64,000 nucleotides of DNA from an uncultured Burkholderiales bacterium (lineage in GTDB: Bacteria; Pseudomonadota; Gammaproteobacteria; Burkholderiales; Burkholderiaceae_C), in assembly GCA_945952065.1 (NCBI GenBank), contig CAMFGY010000004.1:1-64000 (forward strand), written 5' to 3'. Below the pieces are notes generated by a model. It saw nothing but the letters and a program-made list of their open reading frames with translations. It was not told the origin of the DNA and did not search any database. Numbering within the stretch: the stretch's first letter is position 1; every line of letters begins with the position of its first letter. Made by a program: the position numbers and the translations under genes. This document shows, in pieces, positions 1 to 8,749 of this stretch.

Positions 1-97
<97 letters not shown>

Positions 98-130
98 TCA
101 GATCAGAAGAAAAACACTCAGAGAAATAGG

Positions 131-205
<75 letters not shown>

Positions 206-289
206 ATCGACACAGATTTGCGGACTGCACGACTCAGAAAATCCGAATCAACAAATCTGTATCGACGACTTTTATTACAGAACATCAAC

Positions 290-363
290 TGGAGCGGGAG
301 ACGGGAATCGAACCCGCGTGATCAGCTTGGAAGGCTGGAGTTCTACCATTGAACTACTCCCGC
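290..363 (-). tRNA. tRNA-Gly (anticodon UCC)
   Basis: The reverse complement has acceptor GCGGGAG paired with CTCCCGC, anticodon stem CAGC/GCTG around loop CTTCCAA (anticodon TCC), T-loop TTCGATT and an encoded CCA at 290-292. It is the middle member of the tRNA-Tyr/Gly/Thr/tuf unit. Confidence 0.97.
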
Positions 364-447
364 GCAGGAGTCTTACTCTTCTCACCACTTTTGATGATCG
401 AGTCGCCGGATTTTCCAGCGACTCGAATCAAGCGATGCGTTTTGCCT

Positions 448-533
448 TGGTGGAGGAGGCTGGATTCGAACCAGCGTACTCGTAAGAGGGCAGATTTACA
501 GTCTGCTGCCATTAACCACTCGGCCACCCCTCC
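448..533 (-). tRNA. tRNA-Tyr (anticodon GUA), class II with long variable arm
   Basis: The reverse complement starts GGAGGGGTGGCCGAG, has anticodon stem CAGA/TCTG around loop CTGTAAA (anticodon GTA), a long variable arm typical of tRNA-Tyr, T-loop TTCGAAT and an encoded CCA at 448-450. It is the first gene of the tRNA-tuf transcription unit. Confidence 0.97.
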
Positions 534-547
534 GAGGCAAGCCCGCA

Positions 548-576
548 ACTATAGCACAGCATTTTTTGGATCCCAA
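548..576 (-). promoter_or_regulatory. Sigma-70 promoter of the tRNA-Tyr-Gly-Thr-tuf unit
   Basis: On the minus strand TTGGGA (571-576) is followed after exactly 17 bases by TATAGT (548-553), then by a GC-rich discriminator GCGGGC just before the mature 5' end of tRNA-Tyr. A near-consensus -10 with a GC-rich discriminator is typical of growth-rate- and ppGpp-controlled stable RNA promoters. Seen by eye; no transcript data. Confidence 0.6.
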
Positions 577-1093
577 GAACTTTTTTGAAATTCTTGAAAA
601 AAGCTCGCCCAAGCCCCTTCAAGACCAGCACCCACTTGACTCACGCGCGCCCCAACAAAGCAGCAGACCACCTCCAAACAAATGAAGAAGCTGCCGCACG
701 ACGCAACAAAGCGCAAAGCAGCCGAGACCCGGAAGCAAGATGTAACTTTTCGAGCCCGCCTGAGCACATCCCAAGCCCATTGACACGGTCCCCCTAGGCA
801 ATTCGCCTCTAGCCGGGCGCGAGACCCCCGGAAAAACCCGTAACCAAGCTGAAACATTTCGTCAAGAGGAGGGCGAAAGTCATGGTGGCGGCGCAGCGAC
901 AACAAGGGAAAACACGCAAATAAAAGTGGTAGCAAAGTGGCACTAGTGGATCGTATAGTGGCATGGCATTGGTTGCATTGATACGTCATTGGCGGCACCC
1001 AGCACCTACCGATTGGTCCATCACTTGGTAGGGTTTAGGTTCCACGTGCTAACAGGCCGAGTCTGTAAATCTTGGCCAAATCGAGGAAAACAA
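577..1093. other. Non-coding region upstream of the TonB-dependent receptor
   Basis: About 520 bases without a convincing gene. An imperfect inverted repeat (AAGAA/TTCTT) lies near 576-596. The part nearest the receptor, from about 930, holds several TAGTGG- and TTGGT-type short repeats and a CACTAGTG palindrome at 941-948, possibly regulator sites. No clear -35/-10 pair was assigned. A long 5' leader for the receptor gene is likely. Confidence 0.4.
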
Positions 1094-3745
1094 ATGAAGG
1101 TCAAACAGAGCCCTATCGCAGCTGCCGTCGCATTGACGGTGCTGAGCGTCTCGCTGGCAGCACAAGCCCAGCAGGCTGACTCCAAGCAAGACACTGCTCA
1201 ACTTGAGCAAGTGGTCGTGACTGGTATTCGTGCGTCGCTGCAATCGGCAGTGAACATCAAGAAGAACGCCAACGCTGTCGTGGACGCCGTGTCGGCGGAA
1301 GACGTGGGCAAGCTGCCTGATGCAGACGTGGGTCAAGCATTGGGTCGCATCCCTGGCGTGTCGGTGGGCCGCGACTTCGGCGTCGGCGCTTCCGTGTCGA
1401 TCCGTGGCACTGACCCACAGATGACCTACACCACCTTGAATGGCCAGACCATGGCTTCCACTGGCTGGTATGACCAGAAGGCCATCGACCGTTCCTTCAA
1501 CTATTCGCTGCTGCCCTCCGAGTTGATCGGCGGCATGGAGGTATACAAGACCTCTCAAGCCGACATCACCGAAGGCGGCATTGGCGGCACCGTGATCGTC
1601 AAGACACGCAAGCCTCTCGATTTGGCTCCCAACACCGCCTTTGTCAGCGTCAAGCTGGGCAAGGGCACCGTCAGCACCGACCTGAACAAGGAAGGTTCGG
1701 CTTTGTACAGCTGGCGCGATTCACAGAAGAAGTTTGGTGTGCTGATTGCCGGCGCCATTGAAAAGGGTGACTACATCCGTCGTGGCATCGAAGCCGACGG
1801 CCGTTGGTCTGGCGACGTGGTGCCTGGCACTTTCTTCCAAGAAAAGCAGCGTTCCGCCGTGAACGTGACTCTGCAAGCCAAGCCGACCGCAGCGATCGAC
1901 TTGGGCTTGAACTACACCCGTCTGGAGTACAAGGCACCGGCTGGCAACACCACGCACTACGCCTTCACTCTGGAAGATCCGGGCAAGAAGTACGCGCCTA
2001 CAGGCGCTTGCACCCTGCCCAACCCCATCAAGGGCCTGCTGTGCTTGAAGACCAAGCTGGATGCCTCCAACGAGTCCAGCACCTTCATGCAAACCTGGGC
2101 GCGTGACGCCACCATGAGCTCCGACAGCCTGGTGCTGAACGGCAGCTACAAGGGCGACAGCTTCAAGGTGGAAGCCGTTGCCGGCACCACCAAGGCCGAT
2201 GGCGGCACTTCGTTGACCAGCAACTACAGCTATGTGGGCTGGGGCAATGCACCGCTGATGCCCAAGTGGCAAGGCACGACGGACGCCACCGGCAAGCAAA
2301 TCGTCATGACTCCGAGCAAGGACATGAGCGTGCCGCTGAGCAGCCTGCCGACTGACTCTGGTCCTGAGACCTGGGCAACTGCCCGTGGCCCGAACAAGGA
2401 CAAAGAGAACTTTGCCCAAGTGGATGCCACCATCGACTTGGATTGGGGCCTGCTGACCTCGTTCAAGACCGGTGCCCGTGCCACGACTCACACCTTCACC
2501 AAGACCGAGTACCGCCCGACCTTCATCGACAAGCCTTTGAGTGCACCGACTTCGAGCCTGTTCAACGGCACGATGGCTGTCGGCACTCCGGGCTGGAGCG
2601 TGCCTAAGCCCAACTTGTCCGCCATGTTCAATTTGGCTCGCGCCAATGTGAAGGACTGGGTTGAATCGCGTGGCGGCTACGGCGAACTGGAAGAAAAGAA
2701 CACCGCCCTGTACGGCATGTTCGAATTCGAGAAGGACAAGCTGCACGGTAACTTCGGCCTGCGCTACATCCACACCGACGCCAAGGCTTCGTCTTACTTC
2801 TATGACGGCAAGACTGACCTGACCGCCGTGGTGGAAGCCAACCGTGGCTGGAGCACCACCAAGAAGAACACCGACGCGTCGTACAACGACTGGCTGCCCA
2901 GCTTGAACCTGGTCTATGACCTGAGCAAGGAAATGAAGCTGCGCGCTGCTGCTTCCAAGGCCATCACCCGCCCGAACTACGACAATATGTTCATCGGCGG
3001 CTCCACCGCTGGCTGGAACGACACCCTGCCGGGTAACGAAACCGTCACCTTCGGCAATGTGGGCCTCAAGCCCATGGCTTCGAAGCAGTTCGACTTGGGC
3101 CTGGAGTACTACTACGGCCGCGGCAACCTGGTGGCAGTGACCTACTTCCACAAGACGATCGACAACTTCATCACCACCGACACTCTGGTCAACCAGCAGA
3201 TCGGTTTGATCAGCCCAGACACCGGCAAGGACAACTGGACGATCAACACCTACAAGAATGCTGGCGGCGGCAAGATCAACGGTATTGAAGCCCAGATCAA
3301 CCACGGCTTTGGCAATGGCTTCGGTACATCGGTGAACTACACCTACACCGACGCATCTGCCCCAGGCAAGAGCTACCAGGACGAGTTGAACCTGTTCACC
3401 CTGTCCTCTAAGCACAACGCCAACTTGGTCGGCTACTGGGAAAACGAGACCTACTCCGCTCGTCTGGCCTACAACTGGCGCTCGAAGTACATGGTTCGTG
3501 AAACCGGTTACTACAGCAACCGCATGCACGACGCCTTCGGCTCGCTGGACCTGAGCCTGGGCTGGAACGTCACCGACAAGCTGCGCTTGAGCTTTGACGC
3601 CACCAACCTGCTGAAGAAGGACGACATCCAGTACGGTGCAGCCGGTGCCAACACCACCCTGCGCTCCTCTCTGAAGGAAGGCTATCCCGCCTGGTCCTTC
3701 ATGGGTGAGACCACCTACCGCCTTGGCCTGAGCGCCAAGTTCTGA
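1094..3745 (+). CDS. TonB-dependent outer-membrane receptor, carbohydrate-type
   Basis: An 883-residue outer-membrane active transporter. The chosen ATG at 1094 gives a Sec signal peptide (about residues 1-25, cleavage near AQA) and follows a GAGGAAAACAA ribosome site; the frame is open upstream to 989 but lacks a signal there. After the signal come a TonB-box-like LEQVVVTG, a plug domain (DVGKLPDADVGQALGRIPGV, then SIRGTDP) and a 22-strand-type barrel ending in the terminal Phe (LSAKF) needed for BAM insertion. The plug sequence is that of the large Caulobacter/Xanthomonas-type receptor family that takes up glycans. A terminator follows directly, so it is probably monocistronic. Nearness to the halogenase/DUF6445 pair and the GlcNAc operon suggests chitooligosaccharide uptake. 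Substrate is inference. Confidence 0.93.
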   Translation: MKVKQSPIAAAVALTVLSVSLAAQAQQADSKQDTAQLEQVVVTGIRASLQSAVNIKKNANAVVDAVSAEDVGKLPDADVGQALGRIPGVSVGRDFGVGASVSIRGTDPQMTYTTLNGQTMASTGWYDQKAIDRSFNYSLLPSELIGGMEVYKTSQADITEGGIGGTVIVKTRKPLDLAPNTAFVSVKLGKGTVSTDLNKEGSALYSWRDSQKKFGVLIAGAIEKGDYIRRGIEADGRWSGDVVPGTFFQEKQRSAVNVTLQAKPTAAIDLGLNYTRLEYKAPAGNTTHYAFTLEDPGKKYAPTGACTLPNPIKGLLCLKTKLDASNESSTFMQTWARDATMSSDSLVLNGSYKGDSFKVEAVAGTTKADGGTSLTSNYSYVGWGNAPLMPKWQGTTDATGKQIVMTPSKDMSVPLSSLPTDSGPETWATARGPNKDKENFAQVDATIDLDWGLLTSFKTGARATTHTFTKTEYRPTFIDKPLSAPTSSLFNGTMAVGTPGWSVPKPNLSAMFNLARANVKDWVESRGGYGELEEKNTALYGMFEFEKDKLHGNFGLRYIHTDAKASSYFYDGKTDLTAVVEANRGWSTTKKNTDASYNDWLPSLNLVYDLSKEMKLRAAASKAITRPNYDNMFIGGSTAGWNDTLPGNETVTFGNVGLKPMASKQFDLGLEYYYGRGNLVAVTYFHKTIDNFITTDTLVNQQIGLISPDTGKDNWTINTYKNAGGGKINGIEAQINHGFGNGFGTSVNYTYTDASAPGKSYQDELNLFTLSSKHNANLVGYWENETYSARLAYNWRSKYMVRETGYYSNRMHDAFGSLDLSLGWNVTDKLRLSFDATNLLKKDDIQYGAAGANTTLRSSLKEGYPAWSFMGETTYRLGLSAKF

Positions 3746-3766
3746 TCAGGCTTAGCCTGACCCAGT

Positions 3767-3796
3767 AAAAAGCCCGGCAGTAGCCGGGCTTTTTTT
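3767..3796 (+). terminator. Rho-independent terminator of the TonB receptor gene
   Basis: Stem AGCCCGGC (3771-3778) and GCCGGGCT (3783-3790) with a 4-base AGTA loop, flanked by AAAA and a 7-base T run. It lies between convergent genes and could work in both directions. Confidence 0.92.
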
Positions 3797-3812
3797 ATGG
3801 GCGGAATCGAAG

Positions 3813-4520
3813 TCAATAGTCAAAAAATGTATTGACGGTCAAACGACCCCGCCGCGGGTCGGCGCTAATTCCAATCCCAGGATTGATGCAGGCACTGTGG
3901 AGCAAACTCCCCGGGTAGACGACCAGGCGATTGAAGCGCGCCGGCATCATGCCCAAAAAAGTGAAATGCTCATCTGAATCATCAAAATATCTGGCCTTGG
4001 GCGGGCTTTGCTCCAGCTCCCGATAGTAAGCATCGGAATACATTTGCAAGTTCTCAGGCGTAATTCTCTGAATGCCTGTTGCAATATGTCGGTAAAAACC
4101 CGTTCCCCCATGTTCCGGGCCACACAAATACAAGAGAACGGCCATATGGTGGGGTGAACTCGAATCAAAGTGCGGCGTTCGCTGCAAAACGCCTAGATCA
4201 TCGGGCGCCACAGTCGTCAACGAAAACTCGCAGGCGCTTTTATTGGGCGACAAGGATTCCGGGACCTGAAAATTCACTTTGATCAAAGGGTCGAGCAACT
4301 CGACCAAGGCCCGCGAATAGTCAGTCGGTGCGGTCGCGCGCACACCGGGATAGCCTTTTTTTTGATCAAAGCCTGGGCAGGGCGAAAACTTCTGCTGGCA
4401 AGCAGCTTCAAGCAGCAACTCGGGCTGCGTTAAAAAGTCATCAATAAAAACAACTTGATGATCTCCAACCCGCACCGACTGAATCTCCGGCGGCATGCGA
4501 ATGGAAAAAGAAGCGCTCAT
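3813..4520 (-). CDS. DUF6445 family protein, putative iron/2-oxoglutarate-type oxygenase fold
   Basis: A 235-residue soluble protein of the family often found beside flavin-dependent halogenases and TonB receptors in glycan-uptake loci. Visible features: HFD at residues 117-119, GGTGFYRH at 138-145, a second histidine in GSLLHSA (H208), and an arginine-rich RRGRLTVNTFF at the C-terminus. This HxD...H...R order with a GGT/F strand is the metal- and co-substrate-binding layout of prolyl-4-hydroxylase-like oxygenases, so an Fe(II) enzyme is plausible but unproven. It lies 41 bases after the halogenase on the same strand and is probably its operon partner. The ATG at 4520 follows an AGG-type ribosome site. 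Function unknown; family call fairly sure, chemistry inference. Confidence 0.8.
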   Translation of the reverse strand: MSASFSIRMPPEIQSVRVGDHQVVFIDDFLTQPELLLEAACQQKFSPCPGFDQKKGYPGVRATAPTDYSRALVELLDPLIKVNFQVPESLSPNKSACEFSLTTVAPDDLGVLQRTPHFDSSSPHHMAVLLYLCGPEHGGTGFYRHIATGIQRITPENLQMYSDAYYRELEQSPPKARYFDDSDEHFTFLGMMPARFNRLVVYPGSLLHSACINPGIGISADPRRGRLTVNTFFDY

Positions 4521-4561
4521 GGATCACATACCTTTTCATCAACAAAACAAAACTCGATACA

Positions 4562-6094
4562 TCAGACTTGCTGCATCTGCAAGTAGGCCGCATTGAACCC
4601 ATCAAGCCATTCGCGATGACCGATCAATTCCCCTGCCAATCTCTGCTCGTGTATTCGTATTTTCTGCAACTCTGACTTGAATACCTGCACCTCATTCATC
4701 GTCATCGCGCGCGGGGCTGTTTCATACTTCATGCCATAAAGCACGAACAAGAAATTCTCGACATCAAAAAGATCAAAACGACTGAAGAAATCAGACTTCT
4801 TAGGCGCATTGAAACGCCACATCTCCAAACGCTCCGCCAAAACCTCGGACAATTGCGGCCGTTCGGTATTCAGACGCCAAAACTCAGAGTCACGCCGATC
4901 CGAAATGCAGTAGTGCAGTTGGACAAAATCCATCACCCGTTCCCAGGTGTAACTGACCACCTTGTTGCAATAAGCTGCCGCGGCTGCCATACCCGCCTTT
5001 TCGCGCGAGAAATTGCGGGCAAACAATTCCGCCGCAAGATCAGTCACAAAAATGGAGGTTGCCTCCAAGGGTTCCACAAAGCCTTGTGCCAAGCCAAGCG
5101 CGACCACGTTTTTGCACCAAAACTTCTCCCGATAACCAATCTTCATTGGGATTTTTCGAGGGCTGAGACTGTCGGCTGGCACGCCAACATGGGCCGCTAA
5201 GCCCTGTAGCGCTTGATTTTCTGTCAAGTGAGCGCTGGCATACACAAATCCGACGCCACGCCGATGGGTCAAAGGGATGTCCCAAAGCCATCCCGCTGAG
5301 TGGGCCTTGGCCACGGTATAGGGAGGGATTTCAAGCCTTGTATCGGTCGGGATCTGAACGGCCAATGCTGAATCGGTCAGTATTTGATGCGACTTATCGA
5401 CGAAAGGCACCTGCAACAAACGCCCCAAGAGCAGAGAGTGGAAACCACTGCAATCCACATAGAAATCAAAATGCAACTTCTCTCCGGACTGGGTCAGCAG
5501 GCACTCAATATCCCCCTGCTCGTTTCTTTGCGCGTCAACCAAAGTTGCTTGCAAATGCTGAACCCCTAGCTTTTCCCGCGCATTTTTAGCCAACAACTGG
5601 CCAAACTTGACAGCGTTGAAATGGTAGGCGTAGTTCACCGGGCCTTCATAGGCCGCTGAAGAAATCCATTTCGGGGATCTCATCGCATCGGCCAAACTCG
5701 GCACTTCAGACACTGCAGAAAAATCAGTGCTTGCGGCCTGCTGCAGATATAGCGCCGTGGTATCGATTCCGCCTGGGTAGGGACTGGCGAATGGATGGTA
5801 ATAAGCGTTGTCAACTCGCTGGGCCGCCGGCGCCATCCAATCAATGAACTTGATACCTACTTTGAACGTGGTATCGCAGGTTGCCAATAGCTCGGCTTCT
5901 GAAATGCCGAATTTTTGCAGCGATTTTCGAATATGGGGAACCGTACCTTCACCAACGCCAATGATGCCGATTTCAGGTGACTCAATGACGGTGATGCTCA
6001 AATCTTGCTCGGCACGTAATTCGACAGCCAGATGGTTGGCAGCCAACCATCCCGCCGTGCCGCCACCGATGATGGCTATTTTTTTAACTCTCAT
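4562..6094 (-). CDS. Flavin-dependent tryptophan halogenase family protein
   Basis: A 510-residue FAD-binding protein. It has the N-terminal dinucleotide motif GGGTAGW (residues 10-16), GVGEGT, the equivalent of the PrnA active-site lysine in GIKFIDW (K82), the halogenase signature WLWDIP (269-274), and the EPLEATSI segment carrying the partner glutamate, so the known catalytic residues look intact. Members oxidise chloride or bromide with FADH2 supplied by a separate reductase, which is not in the window. The start was set at ATG 6094 (MRVKKIAIIGGG), because the upstream 19 residues precede the nucleotide-binding strand without family precedent. The gene is first in a pair with the DUF6445 gene and convergent with the TonB receptor. 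In such loci the true substrate is unknown and may be a glycan-linked or peptide molecule. Confidence 0.92.
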   Translation of the reverse strand: MRVKKIAIIGGGTAGWLAANHLAVELRAEQDLSITVIESPEIGIIGVGEGTVPHIRKSLQKFGISEAELLATCDTTFKVGIKFIDWMAPAAQRVDNAYYHPFASPYPGGIDTTALYLQQAASTDFSAVSEVPSLADAMRSPKWISSAAYEGPVNYAYHFNAVKFGQLLAKNAREKLGVQHLQATLVDAQRNEQGDIECLLTQSGEKLHFDFYVDCSGFHSLLLGRLLQVPFVDKSHQILTDSALAVQIPTDTRLEIPPYTVAKAHSAGWLWDIPLTHRRGVGFVYASAHLTENQALQGLAAHVGVPADSLSPRKIPMKIGYREKFWCKNVVALGLAQGFVEPLEATSIFVTDLAAELFARNFSREKAGMAAAAAYCNKVVSYTWERVMDFVQLHYCISDRRDSEFWRLNTERPQLSEVLAERLEMWRFNAPKKSDFFSRFDLFDVENFLFVLYGMKYETAPRAMTMNEVQVFKSELQKIRIHEQRLAGELIGHREWLDGFNAAYLQMQQV

Positions 6095-6331
6095 AGGTTT
6101 TTTCCGACTCAATTGAACGACGCCAGAGTGTCTTCGCACAGATCTGTTCAAAACACCTGTATCAGTGGGTCACTCGGGTATTTCAAGTTCAAGGCTATTC
6201 ATGACTCCAGCCCCCCCTGAAGAGGGTGTAACTGATCAAAATACCTCACTTGAATTTATGATGGGTCCGATTTGGCACACGCCAATTTTCCGGCGAATTC
6301 CTGTTCAACTCTACTACGTCCAGGGCTCAAC

Positions 6332-7591
6332 ATGAAGTATGGAGTATTGGTCATTGCGCCAATCTTGGCCTTTTTTTTGGCCTCGTGTTCCAGCGTAAAA
6401 AATAGCGGTCCCGCTTCGGCAGAGGCAGCTGCGCTCGAAAACGATTTGGACAGTTGCAGGCGCTCCAGCCTGGCTGAGATTCCACCCAAGATGGTGGTTC
6501 TTAGGCCAGCCTTGTCGATGCCCGACCAATTGAAATGCACGTCCGGGTCTATGGCCGGTTCGACCTATTGCGTCACTCTTCCTGGCGTCAAATATCCAGC
6601 CATCGAAGAAGACCTCAATTTGGAAGCCCGAGCCCAGGTGTTCAGTGCCTGTTTGATGGTCAAGCGATATGCGGAACCGGACATGCGAACCGCGGCGGTA
6701 CGCAAACTGGGTGAGCGCCCCTCCAGCGATACTGGGCGCCCCTTGGCCGCACTGGACTCCAGCAGTTTTGAGATAGAGACGCGCGAGGCCTCGGCATCCC
6801 GGCTCAATGGCACGGGGGGCCAGCGCACGCCCGCGTGGCTCGGCGTGAAAGATTGCGACGTCTGCCCTCGCATGGTCACCGTGCCTTCAGGCAGCTTCAA
6901 GATGGGCAGCACCATGTCGAGCGCTGAGCAGCCGGTGCATACCGTCCATGTGCGCAGTTTCATGCTCGGCAAGTATGAAGTGACCCAAGCGGAGTGGACC
7001 GCCATCATGGGCAGCAACCCCAGCGCCAACAAGACCTGCGGGCGCACATGCCCTGTCGACCGGGTCAGCTGGAGCAGCGCCCAAGAGTTCATCCAGCGAC
7101 TCAACAAGCGCACCGGCCTGAACTATCGCCTGCCCAGCGAGGCGGAATGGGAGTACGCCGCAAGAGGCGGCAACAGCAAGCCCTTACCCTTGGAGGAAGA
7201 GGCACTCACGCTGAAGAACTTTGCTTGGTACAACAGCAACAGTGGCGGAGAAGTGCACGCTGTCGGGCTGAAGATTCCCAACGCATTCGGTCTACACGAT
7301 ATGCAAGGCAATGTCTGGGAATGGGTGGAAGACGTGATGCACGACAACTACCAAGGGGCCAGCGCCCAAGGGCTTGCGCGCCAAACCGGCAACGCGCAAG
7401 AAAAGCGCGTTCTGCGCGGCGGCTCGTATTTCGACAACCCCAAGTTTTTGCGCACCAGCCACCGCAATTCAGACACACCGGACGCTGCGTATGTGTTCTT
7501 CGGTTTGCGGATTGCGCGCGACTTGGATCCGGTCACCGTCAAGGCCGGCCCTGCGCTTGAAGCGACCGAGGCCGCTCGCTCGCAGCAATGA
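6332..7591 (+). CDS. Lipoprotein with SUMF1/formylglycine-generating-enzyme-like domain
   Basis: A 419-residue exported protein. The ATG at 6332 gives a lipoprotein signal (MKYGVLVIAPILAFFLASC, lipobox LASC). Residues about 170-400 form a SUMF1 fold: VPSGSFKMGS, KYEVTQAEWTAIMG, PVDRVSWSSAQEFIQRLN, YRLPSEAEWEYAARGG, GLHDMQGNVWEWVED, RVLRGGSYFD and FGLRIARD. The paired active-site cysteines of true aerobic FGE near the C-terminus are not seen, so sulfatase activation is unlikely. The nearest known roles are structural or redox variants of this fold. A pair of cysteines (KTCGRTCPVD) could form a disulfide. It is divergent from the halogenase and convergent with nagX, so it is probably transcribed alone. 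Function unknown. Confidence 0.82.
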   Translation: MKYGVLVIAPILAFFLASCSSVKNSGPASAEAAALENDLDSCRRSSLAEIPPKMVVLRPALSMPDQLKCTSGSMAGSTYCVTLPGVKYPAIEEDLNLEARAQVFSACLMVKRYAEPDMRTAAVRKLGERPSSDTGRPLAALDSSSFEIETREASASRLNGTGGQRTPAWLGVKDCDVCPRMVTVPSGSFKMGSTMSSAEQPVHTVHVRSFMLGKYEVTQAEWTAIMGSNPSANKTCGRTCPVDRVSWSSAQEFIQRLNKRTGLNYRLPSEAEWEYAARGGNSKPLPLEEEALTLKNFAWYNSNSGGEVHAVGLKIPNAFGLHDMQGNVWEWVEDVMHDNYQGASAQGLARQTGNAQEKRVLRGGSYFDNPKFLRTSHRNSDTPDAAYVFFGLRIARDLDPVTVKAGPALEATEAARSQQ

Positions 7592-7658
7592 GCGCTCTTT
7601 AGTTCCAGCGCGAGCGCGTGGCCGTCCCCCGCTCGCGACTGAAGCCCCGCCCCAGACA

Positions 7659-8726
7659 TCAGATCTTGATGTAGATCTTGCGCCGATCCATTTGGTCCAC
7701 GATCACAGCCCACACCGCTACAAAAGCCAGCGCAAAAGCCAAGGATTGAGCGAATGGCCCGGCCAAAGGCGTGATCCACCCAAAACCGTGGGCATACAGC
7801 GGTTTCATCACGCCAAAGCCCTCCAAGAACACGGTGCACATCCAGGCGCCGGCGTAAGCGGCTATCGCATTGACACCAAAGCTGCGCCCGAGGGCTGGCA
7901 CGCCACTCTTGTCGATCAACTGATGGGCCGCCGCCAGGGTCAATGTACCCAGACCGCCAGTCCACAAGACAAAAGAGGCCGTCCACAACTGTTTGTTCAA
8001 GGGCAGGAACTCAGCCCACAGCAAACCGGCACCCGCGCTGAGCAGCCCCAGCATCCAGAGGTTCTGCGACTGAGCGCGCCGCAAAAAGTGCCCGGCTTGC
8101 AAGCCCAGCACACTGGTGGCCAAAGCTCCCAGGGTGCTGAGCAGGCCCTCGGGGTCATGGCCCAGGCCGCTGGCGGCATTCCACTCGAGGGCAAAGCGCC
8201 CGAACAAGGCCGCGTCCAACCGAGAGGCGAGATTGCCCGCCTTGTCCAAGCTGCCGCCCCAACTCAGCAGCGCCGCATAGCCAGCCAGCAAGACAGCCAA
8301 AAGCAGCAACTGCGTTCTTTGCTTCAGATAGATGGCCACCAAGCCCGTGAACGCAAAGCAAATGCCGATGCGCTGCAAGACGCCTGGAATGCGGAACTCC
8401 GGCTTGTTCATCAGCCACCAGGCCAGCGCATGCAAGATCAAGCCCAGGGCGATGATGCGAAAAGAACGCACCAGCACGGTTTTGGCCATCGGCGCCTGCG
8501 GCGCATGGGCATCGATGCGCGCGCCAAATGCCAGCGCGATCGACACCCCAACGATGAACAAGAAAAAAGGAAAAATCAGGTCTGTGGGCGTGCAGCCGTT
8601 CCAAGCCGCGTGCTCCAGCGGCGCGTACACATGGCCCCAATCACCGGGGTTGTTGACCAGCAGCATGGCCGCCACACTCAGGCCGCGCAGCGCGTCCACT
8701 GAGGCATAACGTTGATTGGCACTCAT
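7659..8726 (-). CDS. nagX: NagX-type inner-membrane acyltransferase (DUF5009/HGSNAT-like)
   Basis: A 355-residue multi-spanning membrane protein beginning MSANQRYASVDALRGLSVAAM, with NPGDWGHVYAPLEHAAWNGCTPTDLIFPFFLFIVG. This is the signature of the NagX/heparan-alpha-glucosaminide N-acetyltransferase family. About ten hydrophobic segments follow. NagX genes are recurrent members of proteobacterial GlcNAc operons and are thought to act on GlcNAc or chitooligosaccharides at the inner membrane, by transport or acetyl transfer; the exact role is not settled. It is the last gene of the operon, 23 bases after the GH16 gene. Confidence 0.9.
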   Translation of the reverse strand: MSANQRYASVDALRGLSVAAMLLVNNPGDWGHVYAPLEHAAWNGCTPTDLIFPFFLFIVGVSIALAFGARIDAHAPQAPMAKTVLVRSFRIIALGLILHALAWWLMNKPEFRIPGVLQRIGICFAFTGLVAIYLKQRTQLLLLAVLLAGYAALLSWGGSLDKAGNLASRLDAALFGRFALEWNAASGLGHDPEGLLSTLGALATSVLGLQAGHFLRRAQSQNLWMLGLLSAGAGLLWAEFLPLNKQLWTASFVLWTGGLGTLTLAAAHQLIDKSGVPALGRSFGVNAIAAYAGAWMCTVFLEGFGVMKPLYAHGFGWITPLAGPFAQSLAFALAFVAVWAVIVDQMDRRKIYIKI

Positions 8727-8749
8727 CTCAAAGAATCTCTAACTCGCAT

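Noticed and set aside
1721-3529. 602-residue minus-strand ORF opposite the TonB receptor
   Set aside because: Val/Gly/Gln-rich shadow; the receptor frame has signal, plug and barrel.
6332-7591. True formylglycine-generating enzyme (sulfatase activator)
   Set aside because: The C-terminal active-site cysteine pair is absent and no sulfatase gene is nearby; only the SUMF1 fold is supported.
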